From Segetibacter sp. (GTDB lineage Bacteria > Bacteroidota > Bacteroidia > Chitinophagales > Chitinophagaceae): 6,171 nucleotides of DNA. This document shows positions 1 to 6,171 of this stretch, piece by piece (the first letter of the stretch is position 1; every line of letters starts with the position of its first letter). Position numbers and translations under genes: made by a program. The stretch covers positions 1 through 6,171 of the forward strand of contig JASLBT010000133.1 of assembly GCA_030146445.1 (NCBI GenBank). Direction: 5' to 3'. The notes beneath the pieces were generated by a model. The model was not told the origin of the DNA, searched no databases, and was given only the letters and a program-made list of their open reading frames with translations.

Positions 1-210
1 GTTGATCGGAAGCGAACCCGGACTGTGAGAAGGGGATCGTGCCGTGAAACCGGTGTTTTTTTCAAATCCCTGTTGGTACTCCAGGATAGAGACACGCAAG
101 GAGATGTATTTAACCGGCTAAAGTCAGAAGGTGTACAGAATGCGATATTCGTTCGGCCTGCCGACACCGGCCAGCAGCCGCCGCTAAAATGGGGTAAACC
201 GGAAACTTAA
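1..210 (+). CDS. Possible 3' end of an unidentified rightward gene (weak)
   Basis: This reading frame is open from the left edge to a TAA at 208-210 and could be the C-terminal 69 residues of a gene that starts outside the window; a GTG at 25 could also be a start. The second half (from about residue 23, LLVLQDRDTQGDVFNRL onward) has a plausible globular composition. The first part is rich in rare arginine codons (CGG, CGA, AGA, AGG), which is unlike the other genes here. I recognise no family. The other two plus frames stop early: one at 26-28 after a short stretch ending IGSEPGL, which could instead be the true C-terminus of the upstream gene, leaving a long 3' UTR. The bidirectional terminator at 273-310 supports some rightward transcript ending here, but not which frame is used. 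Confidence 0.22.
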   Translation, partial: VDRKRTRTVRRGSCRETGVFFKSLLVLQDRDTQGDVFNRLKSEGVQNAIFVRPADTGQQPPLKWGKPET

Positions 211-272
211 AAAAAGGATTAAGGACATCAGCAGAGCACCCTGCCAGTGTTTTTGACAGCATTCGCAGATGA

Positions 273-310
273 AATAAAAAAGCCGGTAGATCGTTACCGG
301 CTTTTTTATT
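273..310. terminator. Bidirectional rho-independent terminator between convergent transcripts
   Basis: A perfect hairpin has the left arm AAAAAAGCCGGTA (276-288), a 6-base loop (289-294) and the right arm TACCGGCTTTTTT (295-307); three more A/T pairs extend it to 273 and 310. The GC-rich core (AGCCGGTA/TACCGGCT) is flanked by an A-tract on one side and a T-tract on the other, so each strand reads as a stem followed by U residues. It lies 17 bp beyond the stop codon of the minus-strand metalloprotease and is well placed to end that transcript. It can equally end a rightward transcript entering from the left edge. Confidence 0.87.
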
Positions 311-326
311 GATCAAGTTGTCGGGA

Positions 327-2855
327 TTACTTCCGGGGATCCAAAGCTTCGGTGATCCTGGCGGAAACGTCCTGCAAGTGATATTTGCTCAATTTGTCGG
401 TTGTAGCTGGAATGGCAGCAAGCACCTCGGCATTTACCATTCTCAGGTATGCCCTTGCGATGGAAGGAATATCGGTGTTCTTAATATTTGGAGCAAGAGC
501 CGCAAACTGCGGGGGCAAACCTGCAGTGCTTGGCACGGTCGGGCGTAACAGGCCCGCAACAATGTCAACATAAGTTTTCTGAAGGTTTCTGCGCCACTGG
601 TCGATTGGCTTTTTGCTCCTTAGTTCTGTCCATATGCTGTTTTTAAGATCCGTCATCATCTCGTCGAGAGAGTAAGCTTCAGATCCAAAACGATTAGTCG
701 AAACAAGCATTCTGTTTAGGCGGGCATTACTCAAAAGACTGCTCAATGCATTCGTCTGAACGGTTTGCACTGACTCATTATTAACAGGTTGCGTGATCTT
801 GTTCAATATGTCTTTTTCCACGAGCCACATTGGTGTTGAAAACACCTGTTTGTCTAAAAAAGCCATGGCAGCTTTTTGCGAAGACTTGGGTGATGGCTCA
901 TAAACATTTCCTTCTTCCTCGATGCTTTTAAAAGTCTCTTGAATTCCGCCGACTGATTTCGCAACATGGTTTACATACCGGTTAAACTGGCTGACTACCT
1001 GCCCATACATCCCGGAAAGGTTACGATAAGTATCACCTTCTTTTTTGGTCCATTCAGGTAAATTTTTCAATACTGTTTTAAGGTTTTGAATTCCATATTC
1101 GCTGGCTTTTGTGCTGTTGTCGCTCAGGTCCTCTGTTTGTGCGCGTGGATCGTTGTTAGATCCTTCCCCACCAAACCACAATCTTGGATTTTTAGAGAGC
1201 CTGTCGAGTACCCATTTATTCACGATCTTCCTGTCTTCTTCAACCGATTTTGCTCCGGTCCAGCGATATCCCCACTCAATAGCCCACTTGTCGTATTCGC
1301 CGATACGGGGGTACAATCCTTTGCTGCTAATGTTGTCTTCGGGCTGTGCGACATAGTTAAAACGCGCATAGTCCATAATTGAAGCGGTATGCCCGTTAGC
1401 CTCAACCCAGGCTTTATTTCTGAGGTTTTCTACCGGTGTTTTGCTGCTGCTACCCATGTTATGGCGTAAGCCGAGGGTGTGCCCCACTTCGTGAGACGAG
1501 ACAAAGCGGATCAGCTCTCCCATCAGGTCGTCGTCGAATTCCATTTTTCTTGCACGGGGGTCAACTGCGCCGGCCTGGATCATGTACCAGTCGTGAAGCA
1601 GCTTCATAACATTGTGGTACCAGCCAATGTGGCTCTCCAGGATCTCTCCGCTCCGTGGGTCATGTACCTGCGGACCATATGCATTTTGCGTTTCGGAGGC
1701 GAAGTACCTCAGGACGGAAAAACGAGCGTCCTCGAGACTCATGGTAGGATCGTTCTCAGGCCATTCTTTTCCAACGATGGCATTCTTCCAGCCGGCTTTT
1801 TCGAAGGCAACCTGCCAGTCGTTGATACCCTGTATTAAGAAAGGCCGCCATTTACGCGGGGTTGCAGGATCAATATAATAGACAATCGGTTTCTTTGGTT
1901 CAACGAGTTCGCCGCGCAGATATTTGTCAACGTCCTCCGCTTTCGGCTCAAGTCTCCACCGGATAGCAAAAATGGTGTTGTCTACGTTTTGCTGGTTGTC
2001 GTTATACTCAACAAAGCGGTCAGCAAAATAACCCACACGAGGATCATAAGTGCGGCGACTCATGGGTTGCGGAGGCAGCAACTGCATGGAGGTATTTAGT
2101 TCGAGCGTAACTGCACCTGCCGCGGTAGCTGCCGGTAAACTTGTAGATGGAAATGGAGACGGCGAAGCGAAGGGGCTGCTGGCCGAAGCATTGTAAGTTT
2201 TAACGGTTCTGATCTCGGTGTTGATCGGAAAGGTAGATATCTTATCAATATATGAACGATCGGATGCGAGTACAGTCAGGCTGTATTGGCGTTTTGCCCT
2301 TGCATCGAGACCTACCACCTGGTTATCACCTTTGAAGAAGTCGGTTACATCTATAATTACCGAATTGCTATCCCGGCCCAGTGCTTTTATATCGAATGCT
2401 GCTGCGATTGGCTCAACATTACTGTTTTTTACGGCTATTGAAATGGGTTGTGATGAGTCTGATGCCACGTTAACCGTGGTGACCACACGCATAAATACCC
2501 GGTCGTCTGGTCCTCTTTCAAACCTTACCGTCTGGGTGTTCACTTCTTCTCCACCATAACCCGCACCCGTCGCACTTTTACTAACGCGTGTTACCGCAAT
2601 GATCTCTCTTCCAAAAACAGTTTCAGGAATTTCAAAGTAGTATTTGTCCTCAACTTTGTGTACAGCAAATAAACCCTTTTGACTGATCGCCTTATTCGTA
2701 ATCACCTCTTTGAAGGGTTTAGGGCCCTTTTTTGCAGCCGACAAAGCCCCTCCGGAAGTTGGCAGTCCGGCAGGTAAAGAAGGAGCCGGTCGTTGCTGCG
2801 CTATAGAGACCTCTGCTACGCCACCCAACAAACACAGTAATAGAAGTTTTTTCAT
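327..2855 (-). CDS. Secreted zinc-dependent metalloprotease (DUF5118/DUF5117/DUF4953 family)
   Basis: This 842-residue protein has a Sec-type signal peptide (MKKLLLLCLLGGVAEVSIA, likely cut before QQ at 20-21), so it should act outside the cytoplasm, in the periplasm or beyond. Residues of about 45-95 match the small DUF5118 segment and about 98-300 match DUF5117, ending in the typical 'DPRVGYFADRF' stretch (271-281). The catalytic part contains HEVGHTLGLRH at 455-465: His455, His459 and His465 should bind zinc and Glu456 should be the general base. A downstream SIMDY (492-496) fits a Met-turn, placing it with metzincin-like peptidases. The length is normal for the family and the site is intact. 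The natural substrate is not known to me and the neighbours do not suggest one. A Ser/Pro/Ala-rich stretch at 222-248 interrupts the DUF5117 region. No type IX secretion C-terminal domain is evident. The start ATG at 2855 is supported by the signal peptide; its leader is AT-rich without a Shine-Dalgarno, as is usual in Bacteroidetes. The terminator at 273-310 follows the stop, so it appears monocistronic at its 3' end. Confidence 0.95.
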   Translation of the reverse strand: MKKLLLLCLLGGVAEVSIAQQRPAPSLPAGLPTSGGALSAAKKGPKPFKEVITNKAISQKGLFAVHKVEDKYYFEIPETVFGREIIAVTRVSKSATGAGYGGEEVNTQTVRFERGPDDRVFMRVVTTVNVASDSSQPISIAVKNSNVEPIAAAFDIKALGRDSNSVIIDVTDFFKGDNQVVGLDARAKRQYSLTVLASDRSYIDKISTFPINTEIRTVKTYNASASSPFASPSPFPSTSLPAATAAGAVTLELNTSMQLLPPQPMSRRTYDPRVGYFADRFVEYNDNQQNVDNTIFAIRWRLEPKAEDVDKYLRGELVEPKKPIVYYIDPATPRKWRPFLIQGINDWQVAFEKAGWKNAIVGKEWPENDPTMSLEDARFSVLRYFASETQNAYGPQVHDPRSGEILESHIGWYHNVMKLLHDWYMIQAGAVDPRARKMEFDDDLMGELIRFVSSHEVGHTLGLRHNMGSSSKTPVENLRNKAWVEANGHTASIMDYARFNYVAQPEDNISSKGLYPRIGEYDKWAIEWGYRWTGAKSVEEDRKIVNKWVLDRLSKNPRLWFGGEGSNNDPRAQTEDLSDNSTKASEYGIQNLKTVLKNLPEWTKKEGDTYRNLSGMYGQVVSQFNRYVNHVAKSVGGIQETFKSIEEEGNVYEPSPKSSQKAAMAFLDKQVFSTPMWLVEKDILNKITQPVNNESVQTVQTNALSSLLSNARLNRMLVSTNRFGSEAYSLDEMMTDLKNSIWTELRSKKPIDQWRRNLQKTYVDIVAGLLRPTVPSTAGLPPQFAALAPNIKNTDIPSIARAYLRMVNAEVLAAIPATTDKLSKYHLQDVSARITEALDPRK

Positions 2856-2856
2856 A

Positions 2857-2870
2857 AATGTTTAAACATT
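2857..2870. promoter_or_regulatory. 14-bp perfect palindrome just upstream of the metalloprotease start
   Basis: AATGTTTAAACATT is a perfect inverted repeat without a spacer, whose edge lies one base before the minus-strand ATG at 2855. In the protease transcript it falls in the ribosome-binding region. It could therefore be an operator half-site pair or a weak self-pairing element, but its AT-richness in an AT-rich leader makes chance quite possible. No second copy was noticed before exbB or elsewhere in the window. Confidence 0.2.
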
Positions 2871-3742
2871 ATTAGTTGCCGTGAAGATACTAAACGCATA
2901 CTATTACCATAAAGTTAAATTGGTGAACATCAGCCTAAGAAAACCCTGTTTTCACCCTGGTGAGAGAGGCTTATGGCAAGGTGCGAAACCTGGATATTTT
3001 CGGTTTTCCGGTGGTCGGAAACCTGTTCGTGGCTCTTTAAGACCAGCTGTTCCCCGCAACCACCGGGCCAGTACCTAATCGCAAACGCGGAGTAAAACGG
3101 GGGATTAAAGGATCATCCGGATCTGTACAGTAGCTTCCACATGTTCTACACGAAATGGATCTTCTCTCCGTTGGTAGATGAGGTGTCACTATTGAGAACA
3201 GCTAGCCCCAGGTTTCAGGTCGATGCCCGGGACCTGATCACCATCGCTTTCTTTGCCGTATTTAATCAGTTTTACCCCGATTTTACCCACGGATCTAAAA
3301 AAATTAAAAGAAACTTAAATGTAACGGGCAATTGATATAGTATTGTGTACCGGGCTATTTTCATGCTCAACGAAAAATGCTAACAATTGATTCTGAACGC
3401 TCCGTGTAGAGTCTTCCATGGTGGTATGTGGCACTTAAATCCTTTGACAGGCCCAATCCCGGAAACCGATTCGAGGATAAATCATCTTAGGAAAATTTAT
3501 TATAGATGGGATAAAAAAAGATGGTAGATTGAACTTTATTCCTCCGCATTTTCAGGGACATGTGCATTGAAATCATCATGTGGTGGCATAGATTTGGTGG
3601 CTTAGATAAAATACCTAATTTGTGTTCCTTGTTTCGAAAATTATTAGTCTTTTAAAAGTAATTTCCTTAGAATTGTGTCTTATTTATTGACTGTCTTAAA
3701 TTATATCTTCAATCAATTTACTTAAACTAAAACCATTGAGTC
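2871..3742. other. Long intergenic gap shared by the divergent protease gene and exb operon
   Basis: About 870 bp hold no intact gene I can support. All six frames are broken into pieces of 65 codons or fewer, none with a recognisable complete product. The left part (2940-3300) has higher GC and several coding-like fragments on both strands, including the candidate pseudogene at 3037-3275. The right part (about 3300-3742) is AT-rich with stops in every frame and must contain the exbB promoter. I looked for the Bacteroidetes promoter pattern (TTG near -33, TAnnTTTG near -7) and found only imperfect matches, for example TAACTTTA on the minus strand at 2910-2917 about 55 bases before the protease start. 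I therefore call no promoter. No tRNA-like fold, CRISPR repeat or clear terminator was seen in it. Confidence 0.6.
3037..3275 (-). pseudogene. Possible decayed N-terminal fragment of a fumarylacetoacetate-hydrolase-family gene
   Basis: Read on the minus strand, position 3275 downward gives VKLIKYGKESDGDQVPGIDL, which resembles the usual beginning of FAH-family proteins (MKLIRYGxxGxEKPG), with GTA in place of the ATG. That frame stops after about 27 codons at a TAG TGA pair. In another frame, ending at a TAA at 3037-3039, the sequence gives TPRLRLGTGPVVAG, resembling the 'RLGPPVAG/RP' segment that precedes the catalytic domain in this family. The two pieces are about 65 codons apart, close to the spacing in intact members, but a frameshift lies between them. 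The stretch linking them is not recognisable, and the following catalytic domain (expected KxICIGLNYxxHA) is absent. This suggests a truncated, frameshifted relic. The similarity is recalled from memory over short stretches, so chance is a real alternative. Confidence 0.3.
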
Positions 3743-4600
3743 ATGGCTGAAACAAAACCAACTGCAGTAGTCAAAACATCAACTTCCGTTCAACCAAGAA
3801 AAGGAGGCAATATGATTGCCTGGATTGCCCCGTTAGCGTGTATTCTTGCCGGATATATTCTGTGGCGCTTTGTTTTAGGTGCTGACAATAATTTCACCAA
3901 TCCAGATAAAGCTGGTGGCTTCTGGCCAGGTCATCAGGGCCCGAAAACTGCTCTCGCGGGGGTCTATGAAGGTGGCATCATCGTACCTGTATTGATTGGT
4001 TGCCTTTTAACCGTACTTACTTTCGTGGTAGAACGTCTTTTAACTGTGAGCAGGGCATCAGGAAAAGGCAGTATTGCTGAATTTATAAGAAAGGTTCAAT
4101 TTAACCTTGCCAACAGGGATGTTGATAAAGCGTTGGCTGAATGCGACAGACAAAGAGGCGCGGTAGGAAATGTAATGAAAGCCGGCCTTCGTAAGTACAA
4201 AGAAATGATGACAAACCAGGAGCTTGCTACTGATCAAAAAGTATTGAACATTCAAAAAGAAGTTGAAGAAGCAACTGCACTCGAACTGCCAATGCTGGAA
4301 AAAAACCTTGTGTTTCTTTCTACACTTGCATCAGTGGCAACTTTGATTGGTCTGCTTGGTACGGTAATGGGAATGATTCGTTCATTTGCTGCGTTGGGTG
4401 ATAGTGGTGGTGGTGAAGCTGCCTCTAAGTTGTCCCAGGGTATCTCTGAAGCTTTGTATAATACGGCTCTTGGTATCGGTACATCAGCTCTTGCGATCAT
4501 ATTCTACAACATCTTTACAACCAAGATTGACGCGATCACTTATGGTATTGATGAGTCAGGTTTTACATTAACCCAAAGTTTTGCCGCTAACTACAAATAA
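3743..4600 (+). CDS. exbB: ExbB/TolQ/MotA-family proton channel subunit
   Basis: This 285-residue inner-membrane protein is the channel part of the ExbB-ExbD motor that couples the proton gradient to TonB. Hydrophobic segments lie at about 25-45, 78-101, 189-213 and 236-260. The last three match the canonical ExbB helices and the first is an additional N-terminal segment. The large cytoplasmic loop lies between about 102 and 188. The family core is clear in TM3 (TLIGLLGTVMGMI, 200-212) and TM4 (GISEALYNTALGIG, 233-246). Thr207 and Thr241 correspond to the conserved pore threonines of E. coli ExbB (Thr148 and Thr181). A glycine-rich stretch (DSGGGEAAS, 220-228) links TM3 to TM4. The start at 3743 is favoured because an in-frame TGA lies at 3737-3739; Met24 would remove the polar N-terminal tail. 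No Shine-Dalgarno is present. It is the first gene of a plus-strand operon, with exbD beginning 64 bp downstream. Confidence 0.95.
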   Translation: MAETKPTAVVKTSTSVQPRKGGNMIAWIAPLACILAGYILWRFVLGADNNFTNPDKAGGFWPGHQGPKTALAGVYEGGIIVPVLIGCLLTVLTFVVERLLTVSRASGKGSIAEFIRKVQFNLANRDVDKALAECDRQRGAVGNVMKAGLRKYKEMMTNQELATDQKVLNIQKEVEEATALELPMLEKNLVFLSTLASVATLIGLLGTVMGMIRSFAALGDSGGGEAASKLSQGISEALYNTALGIGTSALAIIFYNIFTTKIDAITYGIDESGFTLTQSFAANYK

Positions 4601-4664
4601 CCACATGTGGGTTTATGGATTTTTGCAGGTAAAATTCTCTCATAAGAAAAAATAAGAAATAAAC

Positions 4665-5348
4665 ATGGGAAGACCGAAAATCGCCAGAAAGAGCACTAAC
4701 GTGGATATGACTGCGATGTGCGATGTTGCCTTTTTATTGTTGTCCTTCTTCATATTGACGACGAAGTTTAAGGCTCCGGAAGCAATCCCTATTGTCACGC
4801 CAAGTTCTGTTTCTGCAAAGGTTGCTCCTGAAACGGATGTAACACTGATTACGATCAGCAAAGACGGTAAAGCATTTATTTCGTTGGACAATCCGGAAGT
4901 AAAACAAAAGATGGCCGAAGACATGAACAAGGAGAAAAACCTCGGGCTGTCGCCGGGTGACATTGAAGCTTTCAAATCAGCTTTGTTTTTCGGTTCGTCA
5001 TTTAGCCAATTGCCGTCTTTCCTGAAAATACCTGCAGATCAGCTTAACGCTGCCAATGTACCGGGTATTCCAATTGATACAGCGGTTGCTAAAAACGAGC
5101 TTATCGACTGGATGAAGTATGTTGTTGCGGCGCACTCAGCAACAGGTGCCAAATTTAACCTCATCCTTAAAGGAGATAACCTGGCGAAGTATCCTCAATT
5201 CAAGAGCGTGGTTACCGCATTTAAGAAGAATGCACAATTTAAGTTTCAGATGGTCACAAATCCTGAAGGAGTACCTGAAGGAACCGATCTTTGGAAAAGG
5301 TACCAGGGTGCTGGTGGTCCTCCCGCCGCGGAAGAAGCAGGCGGATAG
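4665..5348 (+). CDS. exbD: ExbD-family biopolymer transport protein, long form
   Basis: This 227-residue protein should have one N-terminal membrane helix (about 20-38) and a periplasmic domain. The diagnostic segment is VDMTAMCDVAFLLLSFFIL (13-31), with Asp20 at the place of the essential proton-carrying Asp25 of E. coli ExbD. A first beta segment (VTLITISKDGKAFISLD, 59-75) and a C-terminal part (about 145-202, including FNLILKGDNLAKYPQFKSVV) correspond to the usual ExbD periplasmic fold. Between them lie roughly 65 extra residues (about 77-144) absent from the 141-residue E. coli protein, and the C-terminus is a Gly/Pro/Ala/Glu-rich tail. An in-frame TAA at 4653-4655 restricts the start to this ATG, which has an A-rich leader. 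It sits between exbB and a second, clearly different exbD, and presumably works with ExbB as part of the motor stator that energises TonB. Confidence 0.92.
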   Translation: MGRPKIARKSTNVDMTAMCDVAFLLLSFFILTTKFKAPEAIPIVTPSSVSAKVAPETDVTLITISKDGKAFISLDNPEVKQKMAEDMNKEKNLGLSPGDIEAFKSALFFGSSFSQLPSFLKIPADQLNAANVPGIPIDTAVAKNELIDWMKYVVAAHSATGAKFNLILKGDNLAKYPQFKSVVTAFKKNAQFKFQMVTNPEGVPEGTDLWKRYQGAGGPPAAEEAGG

Positions 5349-5392
5349 TAAAGCACTAGTAACTCAATTTTTAAAACCTAAATTTACGCGAC

Positions 5393-5944
5393 ATGGCAGA
5401 AATGGATACCTCGGGCGGTGGTCACCATAAAAAGGGGCCCGGGGTCAAAAAAGCGAAGAAGTTATCTACCAGGGTGGACCTTACCCCGATGGTAGATCTG
5501 GGTTTCCTGCTTATTACTTTCTTTATCTTTACGACAACGATGAGTCAGCCGACGGCAATGAACCTGCCTTTGCCTGATGATACTGCGACCCCTGATGAGC
5601 AAAACAAAGCGAAGGAGAGTGGTGCACTAACGTTGCTGATAGGTAAAAACAGTACGGTTTACTACTATGAGGGACAACTGGCTGTTGATGCTGGACAGAA
5701 TAATTTCAAGACCAGCACGATGAAACAGATCCGTGACGTAATCATCGAAAAGAAAAGGAGAACCCCGGAGAAGGACCTGGTTATCGTGATCAAACCCAAT
5801 GACGAATCAACCTACAAAGACCTTGTTGATATTTTGGATGAAATGCTCATCAACGACATTAAAAGGTATGCGCTTGTGGATATTGTTGATGTTGAAAATG
5901 ATCTGATCCGCTTAACCGAAGGAAGTCCTTCAGCAGCCAGGTAA
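5393..5944 (+). CDS. exbD: ExbD-family biopolymer transport protein, second paralog
   Basis: This 183-residue ExbD has a basic, His/Lys/Gly-rich cytoplasmic tail (1-25), the signature RVDLTPMVDLGFLLITFFIF (27-46) with the proton-path Asp at 35, one membrane helix (about 35-50) and a periplasmic domain. The latter shows the ExbD pattern: a strand (ALTLLIGKNSTVYYYEGQL, 78-96), then LVIVIKPNDESTYKDLVDIL (about 128-147) and a final VDIVDVEND strand. Its membrane signature keeps the TP of typical ExbD (LTPM), whereas the upstream paralog has MTAM, so the two are divergent relatives rather than a recent duplication. It follows the first exbD after 44 bp and precedes tonB by 49 bp, consistent with one transcript. 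Met4 is an alternative start; 5393 was chosen as the upstream ATG with an AT-rich leader. Confidence 0.93.
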   Translation: MAEMDTSGGGHHKKGPGVKKAKKLSTRVDLTPMVDLGFLLITFFIFTTTMSQPTAMNLPLPDDTATPDEQNKAKESGALTLLIGKNSTVYYYEGQLAVDAGQNNFKTSTMKQIRDVIIEKKRRTPEKDLVIVIKPNDESTYKDLVDILDEMLINDIKRYALVDIVDVENDLIRLTEGSPSAAR

Positions 5945-5993
5945 TCGCTTTATGGAATCAAACCTGATAAGCATCTAAACAAAAAATAAGCGA

Positions 5994-6171
5994 ATGGAGA
6001 CAAACAAAATACTAAGTGCGGACATACTCGATATCATCTTCGAAGGAAGAAATAAAGAGTATGGAGCCTATGACCTTAGGAAGACGTATAATCGCAGGTT
6101 AGGTATTGCTCTTGCAGTAATGATCACAGTTTGTGTTTTAGCGTTTGTAGGGTCGATATTGGCTAATCGCA
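5994..6171 (+). CDS. tonB: Energy transducer TonB, N-terminal part (cut by window edge)
   Basis: The first 59 codons are present and the gene runs off the right edge. The cytoplasmic start (METNKILSADILDIIFEGRN, then KEYGAYDLRKTYNRR) is the characteristic N-terminus of Bacteroidetes TonB proteins, with the EYGAYxLR motif at 22-29. A hydrophobic helix follows from about residue 37 to 57 (IALAVMITVCVLAFVGSILA), which would anchor the protein in the inner membrane. The proline-rich spacer and C-terminal TonB domain that contacts outer-membrane receptors must lie outside the window. The upstream leader (AAACAAAAAATAAGCGA) is A-rich with no Shine-Dalgarno. Its position directly after exbB-exbD-exbD fits a complete Ton motor operon. 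Confidence 0.93.
   Translation, partial: METNKILSADILDIIFEGRNKEYGAYDLRKTYNRRLGIALAVMITVCVLAFVGSILANR

Noticed and set aside
1..11. An 11-base match (GTTGATCGGAA) to 2220-2230
   Set aside because: It is too short to count as a repeat; the second copy lies in metalloprotease coding sequence and nothing around the two copies is shared.
110..316. A 68-codon minus-strand reading frame beginning inside the terminator hairpin
   Set aside because: Its start lies beyond the terminator arm, its translation is Ala/Leu/Arg-rich with no family resemblance, and it overlaps the terminator that ends the minus-strand transcript.
1479..1838. A 119-codon plus-strand reading frame opposite the metalloprotease catalytic region
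   Set aside because: It is antisense to the intact HEVGHTLGLRH coding region, whose protein features are unambiguous, and its own translation resembles nothing known.
2218..2559. A 113-codon plus-strand reading frame inside the metalloprotease gene
   Set aside because: It is a shadow of the DUF5117 coding region on the opposite strand and has no independent support.
3141..3335. A 64-codon plus-strand reading frame in the long gap
   Set aside because: The codon pattern favours the opposite strand here, where the KLIKYGK stretch is found, and the plus translation shows no recognisable domain.
4601..4610. Palindrome CCACATGTGG right after the exbB stop codon
   Set aside because: It is short, lacks a following T-tract and is followed closely by exbD, so it is not convincing as a terminator or operator.
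4640..4975. A 111-codon minus-strand reading frame opposite the start of the first exbD
   Set aside because: It is antisense to the diagnostic ExbD membrane segment; its hydrophobic character simply mirrors that region.

Overview
The window looks like a chromosomal segment of a Bacteroidetes bacterium, most likely a Chitinophaga/Sphingobacteria-type relative. The evidence is a DUF5117/DUF4953-type secreted zinc metalloprotease, an exbB-exbD-exbD-tonB cluster whose TonB starts with the Bacteroidetes-style 'EGRNKEYGAYxLR' segment, and A-rich leaders without Shine-Dalgarno sequences before every gene. The assignment rests on protein features only; there is no rRNA or other phylogenetic marker here.

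Layout: positions 1-272 are a poorly resolved left edge, probably the 3' end or 3' UTR of a rightward transcript. A strong symmetric hairpin with A- and T-tracts at 273-310 can terminate transcription from both sides. Next comes a large minus-strand gene (327-2855) for an exported zinc-dependent metalloprotease with an intact HExxHxxGxxH site. An unusually long gap of about 890 bp (2856-3742) carries no convincing intact gene. It holds a 14-bp palindrome beside the protease start, a possible decayed N-terminal fragment of a fumarylacetoacetate-hydrolase-family gene on the minus strand, and a few short coding-like stretches on either strand. From 3743 to the right edge is a plus-strand operon of ExbB/TolQ/MotA-family proton channel, a long ExbD, a shorter ExbD and the first 59 codons of TonB.

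The protease and the Exb/Ton operon are divergently oriented and share the long gap as their 5' region. The Exb/Ton genes would form an inner-membrane, proton-motive-force-driven motor: ExbB with ExbD harvests the proton gradient and TonB carries the force to TonB-dependent (SusC-like) outer-membrane transporters. Two different ExbD proteins in one operon imply either a mixed ExbD dimer or two alternative motors. The metalloprotease is predicted to leave the cytoplasm, but nothing visible ties it functionally to the Ton system.

I see no CRISPR array, insertion sequence, phage gene or defence system, and no clear case for a previously undescribed system. The most worthwhile leads are the gene debris in the long gap and the middle insertion in the first ExbD.
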